Assembly: GCA_027924585.1 (NCBI GenBank)
Contig: BSBM01000190.1
Location: 4,350,501 to 4,414,500, forward strand
Reading direction: 5' to 3'
DNA: 64,000 nucleotides
Origin: Larix kaempferi
Lineage: Eukaryota > Streptophyta > Pinopsida > Pinales > Pinaceae
In this document: piece by piece, positions 35,701-46,628 of the stretch
Position numbering within the stretch: position 1 is the first letter of the stretch
How the letters are laid out: the number at the start of each line of letters is the position of its first letter
The notes under the pieces: model-generated
The model's input: only the letters and a program-made list of their open reading frames with translations
What the model was told of the DNA's origin: nothing
Databases searched by the model: none
Position numbers and translations under genes: made by a program

Positions 35701-37149
35701 TCAGACGTGAAAATTAGTAATTGTTTTGATACTGAATATTATAATACAGAATGAAATATAAGTCTTAAGCAAAGGTTTAGAGAAACATGGGAAAAGTAAA
35801 ACCATAGATTATTCTATTTGGGAAAAAGTAGAGACATAATAGATTTGTTTGAATGATGTGAATACTACTATGTTTATTTTGGCAGCATTAAAATTTCAAA
35901 CATACCTATCAACGAAGGGAAATGTATTAAAGTAAAAGATGGTATGATAAAAATCTAAATAAACCTAGATTGATACAGAAACCTAGAATGGTATGTGTTT
36001 CTGTTATTTTTCTATTATAAAAAGAAACTATCCTACAGTCTACACATTAAATGTGTAACTAAAATCTTCTATGACTGAGAATATAAGATGTTGTTAAATT
36101 TACTGGATATAGCAAAGGAAAGGAAACATGATAGAATTAGTTAAATAAAACAGAGAAAGGAAAACTTAATAGAGTTAGCCTATTCATTCATATTGCTTAC
36201 TACTTTATCATTCATCAATTTTAATCTTCCCTACCTGTACTAGAGTACTATACAGAAAACAATATGGGGAAAAATACAGTGGAGGCATTTTATCAATTCA
36301 TATATTTATTCACGGTTTACAAAATCCTAAATAGCTCAGAAAATCACACTTTTTCTTATGCATAATGTAAACTATCAATTTTAAACTAGTGAGATACTAA
36401 ATCAGTAATTACAGAAAATAGAACCTGTAACTTTAGATAGGGTGGACAAACACCCAAGGAGGCTTGTTCCTCCCAACCTTCTCCAGAAGAAGCAACCAAT
36501 CTACTTGCCTCGTTTGGACCCCCGAGCCTGTTTATTGAACCACTAGGTAGAAGACTCTGTGTAGAAGCAAGGAACTCAATTTGTATAACCAGCAATCAAT
36601 AGAGACTTTCCAAAAACCCTCAAGCTCTGCACTCAGTAGTAAACAAGGCAGACTTACACCATGATAAAAAAAAAATAGCATTTTCCCTCATCAAATCTCC
36701 TGTGTGCATGCAACAGATCCACAAGGTAAGTTTCCTCGTCAGGAAAAGTGATGAACCTCAGTCCAAAATTCGATGGTTCTTAAAAAGATTGCCTAGGTCT
36801 TTAGTGGTCAGTTTTCAATAAATGAGCCTCAAGCTCCATTCCCATCTTTCAGGGCACTATGACTACAATTCAAGGGAGTTGTCCCATACCAACAAGTAGT
36901 TACTTGCCTCATGATGTTGCCACTTGTCCATTTCCTTCTACCCCAGATTCCATTCCACCTAGTGGATGAGTAAACACTCTTTCAACAGTTCTCCTTGGGT
37001 GAGTATCTCCTATGTTATTTATTTAAATAATAATATTATGCAATTACAGTCATCCTTCGACACTTGTCCAAATATAAAAACTTTACAATAAAAGTTAAGA
37101 TAATCTCTTCTTCAAACATAAAATGTGTTCCCTAAAGGTGTATGTTACA
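32776..37149 (-). repeat. 5' LTR (4374 bp) of the gypsy element
   Basis: It pairs with 23487-27903. In element orientation it starts TGTAACATAC and ends GGGTTGTTACA. Differences are spread throughout, including small indels near 36410 and 36640. Confidence 0.94.
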
Positions 37150-37264
37150 CATATTGAATGTTTAATATTAAGGACAATGCTTATAATATTTAGTGGTGAG
37201 AAGTATAACCTCAACGTGAGTAGAAGTTATCTCTTTATATATATATAAGTAATTTCTTATAAAT

Positions 37265-37309
<45 letters not shown>

Positions 37310-40137
37310 AACTAATGTCTTGGAATATATAAGTTAATGCATATAAGCATGAAATGGATAAACTAAGGGTATAGCCCTTGATTTTTCACTTTATAACTAA
37401 ATTAGGAATCCCTCGACTTAAAGAGTATGAAGCCTCGATGTTTTCTAAGTAAATATGTTGTATTAATTTAAATACCACTATAACTACCATAGAAAAGTAG
37501 TTTATCAATGAAAGTATTTGAAAGGGGAGTAAAATATTTTAAAAAGAAAATATATATTATATATATACAAACAATTGAAGCTAAAGTGTTCAATCCTTTC
37601 AGAAGGTTTTAATATTATAGGTAGTTGAGAGAGTTTTTAGGGAGGTTGTCTCCTTAGCGGAGCACCTGTATCTCTACTATCACCCGTTGTAAAGCACTCT
37701 GAGTCCTTACCTTCACCATTTGTCTCATTAAAAGGCACACGAATCACTACCACCGAGGTTCCAAAATGCCTTCTTAAAAAGGAAGGGGAGGGAGGCAGAG
37801 GACACGGGATAGGAGGGGACAGCTCTTAAGCTGAACCGTGTTGAGTTCTGGATTATATATCTTTGTATTGTTTTTCGTATCTCGGTATTGGTTATTGAAA
37901 TGTAGAATCGCTGGGAGGGGACAGCGTTAAGCGCTTGATCCCTGTGTCATTTATATATTATCTCTGCATTGTTTTGTAATCTGGAATCGAAAGGAGGGGA
38001 CAACCCTTGTCTTGATCCCTATCAATTTGTATATCTTTGTATTGTTTATTGTAATGTAGAATCACACGGAGGGGATAGCACTAAGATCTCGATCCCTGTG
38101 TCATTTATATTATCTATGCATTGAGTATTGGCAAGGGACAGTGCGAAGCGCTCGATCCTTGTGTCATTTATGTTATATATATATATATAAGCTCTATGAT
38201 TCAAGTCGATAGGCTATCAAGGGAAAGGAAAGCTGGAATCTTGATCCCAGTTAGAAATATTTGTTAGATATATTTTTATATGTGAGTTCTAAAATCTATG
38301 TAAACAAATGGTTTAAGTTTATGCTATATTCGAGATCTCTGTGATCTCGGGATATGCATGGTTTTAGTTTTATTTATCTTCGAGATATCTGCGATCTCTA
38401 TAATTACAAGGTTCTAGTTTATATTATATTCCAGATCCCTGTGGATCACAGTGTATGGATCTACTACATAAAGATGTGTTGATCCATGTGGATCTCTGTG
38501 AATGTATCTACTGCATAAAGTCGTGTTGATCCTTGTAAATTTCAGTGAATGTATCTACTGCATAAAGTCATGTTGATCCTTGTAAATCTCAGCGAATGTA
38601 TTTCACCACATGAAGTCATGTAGATCCCTGTGGGTCTCAATTTATATGACATTTATGCCAACTTTAAAGCCAACGTTGATCCGATCTCAGCAAACGCTTG
38701 ATCCATGTATGCATCCATTTAAATATGTTGATCTTTGGTTGGTTGGACATATTTATCTGCCAATCGATTATGCAATTTCTGCTTCTTTGTTTTATTCTCT
38801 ATAAAATATATTGGATAACTGCGTATTAATCCTTGGAAACAGTTATCTAGTGTTGGCATCTGTAAAACGTATTTGGACATCTGATTATTGATCTCTCTGG
38901 AAACAGTTATCTAGTGTTGACCTCTGTAAAACGTATTTGGACATCTACGTGTTGATCCCTACTAGAGACAGTTATCTAGTTTACCTATGAAAAATGTATT
39001 GGATAACTATGTATTAATCCCTACTATGAAACTATTGTATATATTTTATTAGATTCCATCTCTGCTAGAAATGATAGAAGAGCAGTTAAGAGTTCTTCTT
39101 AGTAGGGAACTGCTACACACAATCTCTAATCTATCTATTGAATAGGGTACGTCAACATACTTCTGATTGTTTTGAAAAAGATCTCAATGAGAGAGGCTTT
39201 GATAAAGTGGATGCTCTATTGTAGGATGTAACCCTCTATTTGATTAATAGAACAAGATGTGACATTTTCTTTGTGGACGTAGCCCATAGATTTGGGTGAA
39301 CCACATATATATGGTCTCTCTCATATGTGTATTTGTGATGGATTCATTGTTTAAAACTAGATGCATCTTTCATTAAGTTCCTTTAAACATGCAAAATTAT
39401 TCAGTTCTTTTATATAAAATGAGCAGATTCTATTGTATGAGTAGAAATGTTTATAAAGATAATGTTTACAGGAAGAATTAGCATGAATGAATATGGAGGT
39501 AATTAAGGAGGCTTGAATTTTCCTTTATTGATAACTAATCGTCATTATGTAGCTGCAAGAATGGAATTCTATAGTCTTTAAATACAAATGAATCCCATTA
39601 TGGAGTGGTAGAACTCTTTACAGTTTAAAATTCTAATAAGAACATGTATTCAAATTAATGTATCGTTGTATAAAAGTAGACATATTCTGGAGCTAATGGT
39701 TTTGGTTCATAATGCATATGTTAATCATAGAGTAAGGAGTAGACTTTGGTATGATTGTGACCCTTCCATTAGAGATTACTTTTTAGGTGCATAAATCAAG
39801 GAAGTGTGCTTATACCTCTTAGTTATTCTAATAGGGTGATAACCATTTTCTTTAGTTCTCGCGGGTAATACATTTTAGATAGGATTCCACTTTGAAGTTA
39901 GAATAATCGTATTGCACTTGCTCTCTTGATATATATGGTTACATGAATGTTTACTGAAGTAAATGGATACATGTATGCTTAAATCTCTTTGATAAAGAGA
40001 ACCTTATATATTTAACCGATCCTATTTCCTATTTAGTACTTTGCAACTAAAGTGATATAATAGGGAGTTAGGTGATCAACATGAAAAGTTTTGAAAATTC
40101 CCTAAGAATGCTAACTTGGATTTTTGGGTATGTTACG
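37150..40137 (+). repeat. Right LTR of the outer element, part 2
   Basis: It resumes after the CATAT duplication and aligns with the left LTR from about 16800 to 19775. It includes an expanded TA run at 37267-37307 and the GATCCCTG repeat block at about 37850-39030. Confidence 0.9.
37226..37307. repeat. (TA)n microsatellites in the right LTR
   Basis: A short TA run at about 37236-37247 and a longer one of about 20 TA at 37267-37307 replace the shorter runs of the left LTR. Confidence 0.9.
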
Positions 40138-40420
40138 GTGTGAACATCAAGACCAAAAATGGAAGGTATACACGATATTAGTGCATGATGAGGATCAAGG
40201 ATACATTCAAAGGATATGGAGGTACCCTTACCTGAGCTTACATGTAGAAGTTGTTCGGGAGGTGCTCACATTGCTGAAAAGGATGAAGTGGGATTTCATT
40301 GCTACATGCCAAGTTTTATATTATGGCTTAGAGACAAGGGGTTGTGTTTTGGGTTTGGAGAGCTTCTCTAGGTGCCTCTCCTTTGGTTGCTCAAAAAATA
40401 AATGACTCAGATGACGAGAA
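40138..40420 (+). pseudogene. Orphan coding-like fragment, middle piece
   Basis: After GTGTG a frame reads HQDQKWKVYTILVHDEDQGY, IQRIWRYPYLSLHVEVVREV and LTLLKRMKWDFIATCQVLYY, stopping at 40403-40405. A neighbouring frame looks coding toward the end (WRASLGASPLVAQKINDSDD) and continues past the solo LTR as NNRATKVTPH to a stop at about 42070. It appears to be one older gene or transposon ORF with a frameshift, split by two later insertions. I recognise no family. Confidence 0.4.
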
Positions 40421-42043
40421 TGTCACGTCCCCATTTTTACCCCCTTTTTGTAAATGGTGTAAATACTGATATTTAATCATGGTGAGGAGCTCAAGGCCAA
40501 GGCCCCACCATTGATTTAGCGTTTATGTATCGGCAATTAAAATAGATGCCTATGGTTCTTGTGCGAGATGGGCACAATGTATATAAGACATCATGTAAAT
40601 ACGAAATTTTAATGAAAAACCCACAACCGGCTATGCAATGCAACAAAAGAGATGGGGCATGGTTCTACAAGGAATAGGGAGGGAAATTATTCAAACCCTT
40701 GAGCCAATGGTATTAATCCATGTGTCAATGGGGAAACCCATAAACCACCAACTACCCATTTTGTCTCATGTAACCAATCATTTAATTCTTCCAAGAAATT
40801 GGTTAAGGCAGTTAATGTCTTGGGAGGGGAGAGGTATGGCAGTCAGATTTTCGTGCATGGGCAAGCTACCAACCTGAAAATCGTATTTTTGGCTTGCTGG
40901 GCAAGAAAACCCCCACGAAATGCTACCCAAGGCCATTCCTCATGCATTACGTTCTTCCTCTCACGCAGATTGAGCTCACAGGAAGTTATTCTCACGTTTT
41001 TCACCATAACCCTGCGTTTTTCCTTGCCCAGGAACTCGTTTTTGGATTGTGCAACAGCTGGGGAAGGAGGGACGCGAATTTGGGACTGAGGGAGAGGGCG
41101 TTTTTGCCCTGGGGCGTTTTTCTGGAATGGGTTTTGCTCCCCCAGTCGAAATTCCAAAGTGCCAATACGTTTTGAGTCTACCCACGTTTTTCTGAAGTCC
41201 AGGAAACCCCATCTCATGCATCCCACTGTTGGAAACGTTTTCTCATGCTCAACCAGTGTAGGTTGCTGTTAGGTGGATCCCTGTTTTGTTTGGAGCCCAT
41301 GAGCAAGAAACTGGAATGGTAGTGGACAGAATTGGCTTGATAAACCTAGTGTAGGGAGTATCCTCTCAAGAAGATTAAGAGGGCTGGCTACTTTTCTATG
41401 CACACCCTGAGAGCACTAGAAAGGAAGGTATGGCTTGAGGGACTGTGTGGCAGTGAAGAGAATACTTCCTGGTGTTGGGTGTGTAGGCATTGTGAGTGCC
41501 AAGCTAAATAGATCTGGGAGAGGTACCCATAGCTCTGTGGTTGAGCTCACTAGCTTAGCAATTCTTCCTTCCCATTTCCTAGCAGCCTGATAAACCCAAT
41601 TGTAGATTGGATTGGCTCATTTTGGTGTATGTTTGGCTATGTGTGAGTCTGTTGTTCCCTGGTTCCTTGTAGAGATCATGCCCAGCTCGGGGGTGGCAGT
41701 GGTGCTGAAAGATTGAGGAGCACACTGGCCTACGGTTGGGTGGAACGTTGCAGTTGCATAGCCAGTTGCGTGGGACTGCCTTATTGAGATAAGTATTCTC
41801 TTGTGTAAATTGGCAATTATCATTTGAGGAACATCTTAAATGTATGATGGATGTGAAATTCTTATTACTCCGCTGTGATTTCTGATAATTATGCATCTTC
41901 ATATCTCTCTTATGTATTATGTGAATGTGTATGCATATTTATTCTTCAATTTGAATGTTTGATTTCAATGTATGGGGCTGGATGCCCGGTTCAACCGTCA
42001 CGATCCTCTCCATCTAGCTTGTTGGATGGGAGGGGACGTGACA
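40421..42043 (+). mobile_element. Solo LTR of family LTR-X (1623 bp), TSD GAGAA
   Basis: The ends TGTCACGTCCCC and GGGGACGTGACA are perfect 12-bp inverted copies. GAGAA lies on both sides (40416-40420 and 42044-42048). TATATAAG at about 40578 gives plus orientation and a U3 of about 190 bp, leaving an unusually long R-U5 of about 1.4 kb. The body is GC-richer than its surroundings and contains overlapping open frames on both strands that I do not regard as genes. Confidence 0.92.
40480..40510 (+). repeat. 31-bp GC-rich module, copy 3 (LTR-X)
   Basis: Identical to 22896-22926 although the surrounding LTRs are different families. It lies 59 bases into this LTR. Confidence 0.92.
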
Positions 42044-42048
42044 GAGAA

Positions 42049-42839
42049 CAATAGGGCCACCAAGGTTACTCCCCATTGACCTTCTGGTTATGGAAAAAAA
42101 TCATATTTTTTTTGGTAAAATCCTTTTCTTTTAGCTTCATGCACTATGGCTCTATCTCAGTCCTTTATAGTTACTGCTTTCCTATTTCAGACATAGTCAT
42201 ATCATTGTTTATCAAATCTACAATCATCGAAATTATAGTTACTCTCCAAAGTAGTTCGGTTAAGTTTAGAATTTCATATACATAAATGTTTTATTTTGGA
42301 CACTGGACATGAACCAAGTTCTCTATTATGGGGCTATGGCTCATTATTCAGAATATGGAACTCAAGAAGGGTCATTTTTCCATCTGTGGAGGATCCTCTT
42401 GGGCTGACAATTGTACCATTTGTATTTATAGTTAATGAACAACAACCATAACCCTTACATACCAAATAAAAAAATATTCATTTCTTGTACTATACCAATT
42501 CAGTTTGGAATTTTCTAACACTAATAACAATTAAGATTGTACAAGTTAAAGATGAGTGTTCTTGGGGATTTTTATCAATGATTTAGACACCTTGCATTGA
42601 AATATATGTAAATGTACATGTCTTAAAATAATGGGAAAAGATGATCTATCTATATTTATTTAAAAATAATAAGTTTAAAAAAAGTATTTATTTATTGTGT
42701 ATCTATTAATGAAAAATCCCAAAACTTCCAAAGAGTTTCTTTATCAAAGACTTATCTAGGAGACATAACTACTTCATAGAATTAGGAAGCAATGTTTCAA
42801 TCCAGAGTGTGGTTAAGATTCCATCCATTATTTCTCTTG
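42049..42839. other. Sequence with no recognised gene
   Basis: The first 22 bases appear to end the orphan coding frame (NNRATKVTPH, stop). After that the sequence is AT-rich with no LTR end, domain or tandem array that I can see. Confidence 0.5.
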
Positions 42840-43197
42840 TGGTTTGTGTCTTCAGTTTGTGGAAATAGTGTTGATATTCTAAAGGATATCCATTTTACTA
42901 ATATATGAAGATTTAGATTATGAGAGTGATTTTTGTTTCTTTGTTTACAATGATGTTGTAGTAATTAAGGTTCTTTTGGTTTGTGTCTTTAGTTTGTAGA
43001 AATCGTGTTGAGATTCTAAAGGATATCCATTTTATTAGTCTATGGTGATTTGGATTATGAGAGTGATTTTTTGTTTCTTTGCTCGCAATGATGTTGTAGT
43101 AATTAAGGTTCTTGTGGTTTGTGTCTTCACTTTGTAGAAATGGTTTTGGTATTCTAAAAGATATCCATTTTATTAGTCTATTGTGATTTGGCTAAGT
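42840..43197. repeat. Tandem repeat, 137-138-bp unit, about 2.6 copies
   Basis: GGTTTGTGTCTT starts units at 42841, 42978 and 43116. Each carries ATATCCATTTTA and ATTATGAGAGTGATTTTT and, in the two full copies, AATGATGTTGTAGTAATTAA. The third breaks off after about 80 bases. Confidence 0.9.
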
Positions 43198-43384
43198 TCA
43201 ACGTAGAGTTCATGTGAATAATTGTATCATAAAACTTTCCATCATAACATTTTCAAAACATGTCAATTACAAAAGTTCCAATACTATCGTGTGATCAATA
43301 TTACATAATATTTTCAAATTATCGGATTTTGAGGACATGATATAAATGGGGTTAAGTATCTTGTAAAAGGAAAATATATGGATA

Positions 43385-43650
43385 CGAAAGGGTACAAAGA
43401 AAAAATCTGAAAATTTGGTGGGCCTATGCTCATCCCTTGCATCTACAAGATTTTTAATTTAGGAGTGAACTAGGGTTTACCAAGCCCTAGGTATAAAGTC
43501 TGGTTGTTCCTATTTTTAAAAGTGGAGATAAAAATAATACATCTAATTGTAGGACCATCATGATTATCCCACTTTTAGCCAATTTATATGGAATTATTAT
43601 GGAAAGAAGATCAACGTATGGCTAAAAATTTAGTGCCCATAACCAAAATT
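43385..43650 (+). pseudogene. LINE reverse transcriptase fragment
   Basis: It matches the LINE at about 55290-55540: a KIGGP-like start, VIPIFKSGDKNN, SNCRTIMIIPLLANLYGIIM. Only about 90 codons of the N-terminal reverse transcriptase remain and stops interrupt it. It has no visible 3' end or target duplication. Confidence 0.8.
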
Positions 43651-44057
43651 CTCTTTAGAATTGAGAATTGATACAATAAAGTTGCATAAAAAATTTGTTG
43701 TAAGTTTAATAATTTTAAAGAATAATTAAAATAAATTAATTGTAATATAAAAGTCAAAACATATATTGTAATATATAATATATTTTATATTTTATTTCAT
43801 ACAAAAAATTATAAAAGTAATTATAAGGAAATGCAATGGATATGTTGAAATTAATATTTCCTTATTCTCAATATTCGAACACAAAAACCTAAAATTAAGA
43901 TAAAATATAAATATATATTTTATCACTCAGGGGTTTTTAAACAAAACCCAATCTCTAAAAGACTAAATAAAAATATTAAATAAACAAAATTGGTTGTCTA
44001 GATGTGTAGACAAAACCCAACCTTGACAAGGCAAAATATAAATATTAAATTTAAACA
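43651..44057. other. AT-rich spacer
   Basis: There is no coding potential. A short imperfect direct repeat (AACAAAACCCAA... AAATAAAAATATTAAAT) occurs at about 43930-44060. Confidence 0.5.
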
Positions 44058-44068
44058 AAATACCTATA

Positions 44069-45823
44069 CGTATTTTTTTTTAACAGAAACGACTAATAAG
44101 AATTATATATTAAAATAGAGGTTCTTACAAAAAGATTGGGGAGACTGAACCCAACAAAAGGAGGGCTGAAAACACCTCATAACAAGTCTTTTAAGTTCAT
44201 ACATAGCTGAAATTACATAAGAAATTACTTCCTAACATGGAAAATAAACACACAGTTCTAATGCCGATAATTTAAGATAAACATAATAATTGAGGTCACT
44301 TATTGTTCATCTGACGAGCCTTGAGCTTGCTTCCTTCTCCCGCATCCTCAGTGTCCATGCCCAGAATTGCCGCAGGGCTGTTACTTTTACTGGTCCTGAT
44401 GCAGTCAACCTTCGCTTCTACTATCCTTAAGCAGGTGTGCACAACTTCTACTTTTCCAACCAAACCTTCATAATAATCCTTCATCTCGGAGTAGTTATTC
44501 CTAATATCAGAGTTTGAAATTTGAACGAAGGTGGCCAAGTGGGAGATTGACTTCTTCATATCCCCAAATTCCCCTCTCAGCTAATTTACCTAAGATTCAA
44601 TGTCCTGCAGATGGGAGAGCACAGCAAGTGAAGGACTATCACGTTCTTGAGGAGAGTCCAGATTCACTACTCCCCCGACTTCACCATTTTGATTCAAGAA
44701 CTTCCCAATGTTTAAGTCGTGAGGGCTACCACAAACTTGTTGCAGGGCGCCACTTTGAACAAGACAAGCACCTGCATTCACAGGTCTCCAATTCCTACTA
44801 TGGTCCTGCTCTGTGCAAAAATGAACGTTGTTTGGAGCCAGTTTAAAGTTCTGACCGTGTCCTCCATCCATCGACGTCCAATTCTTTCTTGTCTCCACAT
44901 TTCTAGGGCATATGTGCCTAACTTGCTTGGCCGGATTGCTGCTCGTCCTGTGAGCCTCCTTGCCCGTGTTGTCATGGCCCTGCACCACCTCCAAAGATGA
45001 GAGGTATCTTTTCAGTCCATTCTCCCCAGAGTTTAGTTGAATGTAGGCCTTGCAGCACTTGCATTGCAGAGCCGAAAGAAAAAAATTCCCGTCACCACAG
45101 GCCATACTGAAACAACCAGATGGAGAGCAGCAGAGGTGGTGAAGCTGAAAGTGAAGAATGAGGGCCGGTTCGCCACCACTGGTAGAAGAAGTAGGGGTTG
45201 AATCCCCAGGCACCTGCCAGCATTGAGGTCTTGCATGCAAGACAGGTGGGGACTGATGGAGGATGCTGCTGAGAATGTCTTGGGGAGTCAGGCGGGGATC
45301 GAGGGCAGATCAGGTGGCATAGATGAGGTCTGACATCCATGGCGGTGGCCCAATCCGGGCGAGGGAGGGAGTTAAGAGCTCTTAGGGGGTCAAGATCATC
45401 CCTATGGGACCCAAACATTATAAAAAAAAATTCATTTTAAACTAATATACCACAATTTAAACCCGCCCCAATGTTTGCCATGGCGTCTCCTTGATGGTTG
45501 TTTATTATGAGAATGTGAAGGAGGGAAATGGATCTTATTCCTTTGAGCTTGTGAGAGAAATGGAAGTGGTACTTTGAAATGGGCTTGTGAGAGTTATCAA
45601 CTAAATCCCTTGCTTCTCTGATCACCAAGAGAGAGTCGCCAATAGCAATGAGCTCCTCCACATTATTTTCTTTAGCTATTTTGATGCCTTTGATAAGGGC
45701 AAGCCACTCCCCATCATTGTTGGTTTGCCTCCCAATTCCCAAGCATAACCAGTCATCCTGCTTCAGTCGGAGTCCAGAAGAACTCCCCCTGCACTTGCCA
45801 ACCCAATACCTATACCTATTACC
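44069..45823 (-). mobile_element. 5'-truncated retroposed segment with poly-A end and 11-bp target duplication
   Basis: On the minus strand it starts inside an RNase H domain, runs through a GC-rich region and ends in a short poly-A at 44072-44081 (poly-T on the plus strand). AAATACCTATA stands at 44058-44068 and again at 45824-45834, an 11-bp direct repeat as left by target-primed reverse transcription. A shifted 11-bp match at 45805-45815 is an alternative right boundary. An A run at 45421-45429 inside it leaves open that two events are joined. Confidence 0.6.
44296..45240 (-). pseudogene. Unidentified GC-rich frame in the retroposed segment
   Basis: A minus-strand frame of 216 codons (45240-44590) ends at a stop and, after a second stop, continues in frame as an 87-codon stretch to 44296. 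The first part is Cys/His-rich (LQCKCCKAYIQL, FHLHHLCC-like, CPRNVETRKNW). The second looks coiled (NYSEMKDYYEGLVGKVEVVH). The GC content contrasts with the AT-rich flanks. It could be the LINE's own 3' region, a transduced transcript or a captured gene; no family is recognised. Confidence 0.4.
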
Positions 45824-45830
45824 AAATACC
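45437..45830 (-). pseudogene. RNase H domain fragment (RVT_3-like)
   Basis: Minus strand: SAGGVLLDSD in one frame, then after a one-base shift WLCLGIGRQTNNDGEWLALI, KGIKIAKENNVEELIAIGDS, LLVIREARDLV and HQGDAMANIGA. The order (GG-LL start, NN-E-ALI helix, GDS strand, H..DA.AN helix) is that of plant-type RNase H attached to LINE or some gypsy polyproteins. The first catalytic Asp falls outside the preserved part. Glu (GEW), Asp (GDS) and the final Asp (GDAM) are present. Confidence 0.8.
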
Positions 45831-45834
45831 TATA

Positions 45835-46597
45835 AACTATTTTGTTTACAAAAATTATCATATAAACTTAAAAAAATCAAATATAATAAAACATGAGTAG
45901 TCTAATGTGTAATAATGTGTGACAATGATGATATTAAGACTTAATTGAATTTTTTTAGTAAAAATAAATGTCCAATATACAACATCAATTTACTTAAAAT
46001 ATTTTCTTAATAAATATTTAAAATATTTTTTTAATAAAAATAAATATAATCCATTACACAAACCTAAAGAAAATGAAATTAAGTAATAGTGTTAACTTAA
46101 AGTTCTATTTAAGAAGATACCAACATTGCATAATTATTGAGTGTTCATCAATATTCAAACCAACTTGATGTCTTTGAAGGTCTTAAATTTATATAGTAGT
46201 TAAATTTAAAGAATTAAAACATAATACTCTTTCCATTAAGGTCTAAGTTTGCACCAAGTACCTAAATCTTAATACTTAAGTACGGACTATATGTTATTAG
46301 TATGTTCTTTTTAAATAATTAAAAAAAATAACTAAGAAGTTTATTTTATAAAATAAAAAAATAACATTAAAATAGTGGGTATACTAAATACCAAATTTCA
46401 GTTATATTTGATATAGTCATAAAAAAACACATTTTAAATCATAAGTGTTTCTATATTATATGAGTATGGGAGGACGTAGATGTTGATCCTATTTAAAATA
46501 TTTTTTATTCTATTTAATATATTAAGATACAGTTTAACTTCTATACTTTTTAATTTATTTTGATTGTACTTTCGATAATAAAATGAAATTGTTTAAC

Positions 46598-46628
<31 letters not shown>

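Larger units (their letters stand above)
23487..37149 (-). mobile_element. Ty3/gypsy chromovirus-like retrotransposon with 4.4-kb LTRs, TSD CATAT
   Basis: LTRs at 23487-27903 and 32776-37149 share the ends TGTAACA and TGTTACA. CATAT flanks both sides (23482-23486 and 37150-37154). The primer site and all coding domains are on the minus strand in gypsy order: gag, protease, reverse transcriptase, RNase H, integrase, chromodomain-like tail. The interior is only 4.87 kb, so about 64% of the element is LTR. Stops, frameshifts and altered catalytic residues show it is dead. It lies inside the right LTR of the outer element and is therefore younger than it. Confidence 0.95.
16166..40137 (+). mobile_element. 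LTR retrotransposon with 3.6-kb LTRs, TSD GTGTG, carrying a nested gypsy element
   Basis: The left LTR is 16166-19775 and the right LTR 22832-40137, the latter interrupted by 13.67 kb of nested element. Both start TGTAATATC; the left ends TGTTACA and the right TGTTACG, a final-base change. GTGTG lies on both sides (16161-16165 and 40138-40142). A tRNA-Met-like primer site at 19778-19789 and a purine tract at 22819-22831 give plus orientation. The 3.06-kb interior has no clear coding domain. Minus the nested DNA, the element is about 10.3 kb, 70% of it LTR. Confidence 0.9.

Noticed and set aside
40638-41226. Overlapping open frames of 80-127 codons on both strands inside the solo LTR at 40421-42043 (and counterparts at 57846-58549)
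   Set aside because: They overlap on opposite strands, lack recognisable domains, lie within an LTR and are not kept in length between the two copies. GC-richness explains the open frames.
40421-42043. A DNA transposon instead of a solo LTR
   Set aside because: The inverted ends would allow it, but the 5-bp duplication, TG...CA ends, TATA box and lack of transposase fit an LTR better. CACTA, hAT and Mutator elements make 3-, 8- and 9-10-bp duplications.
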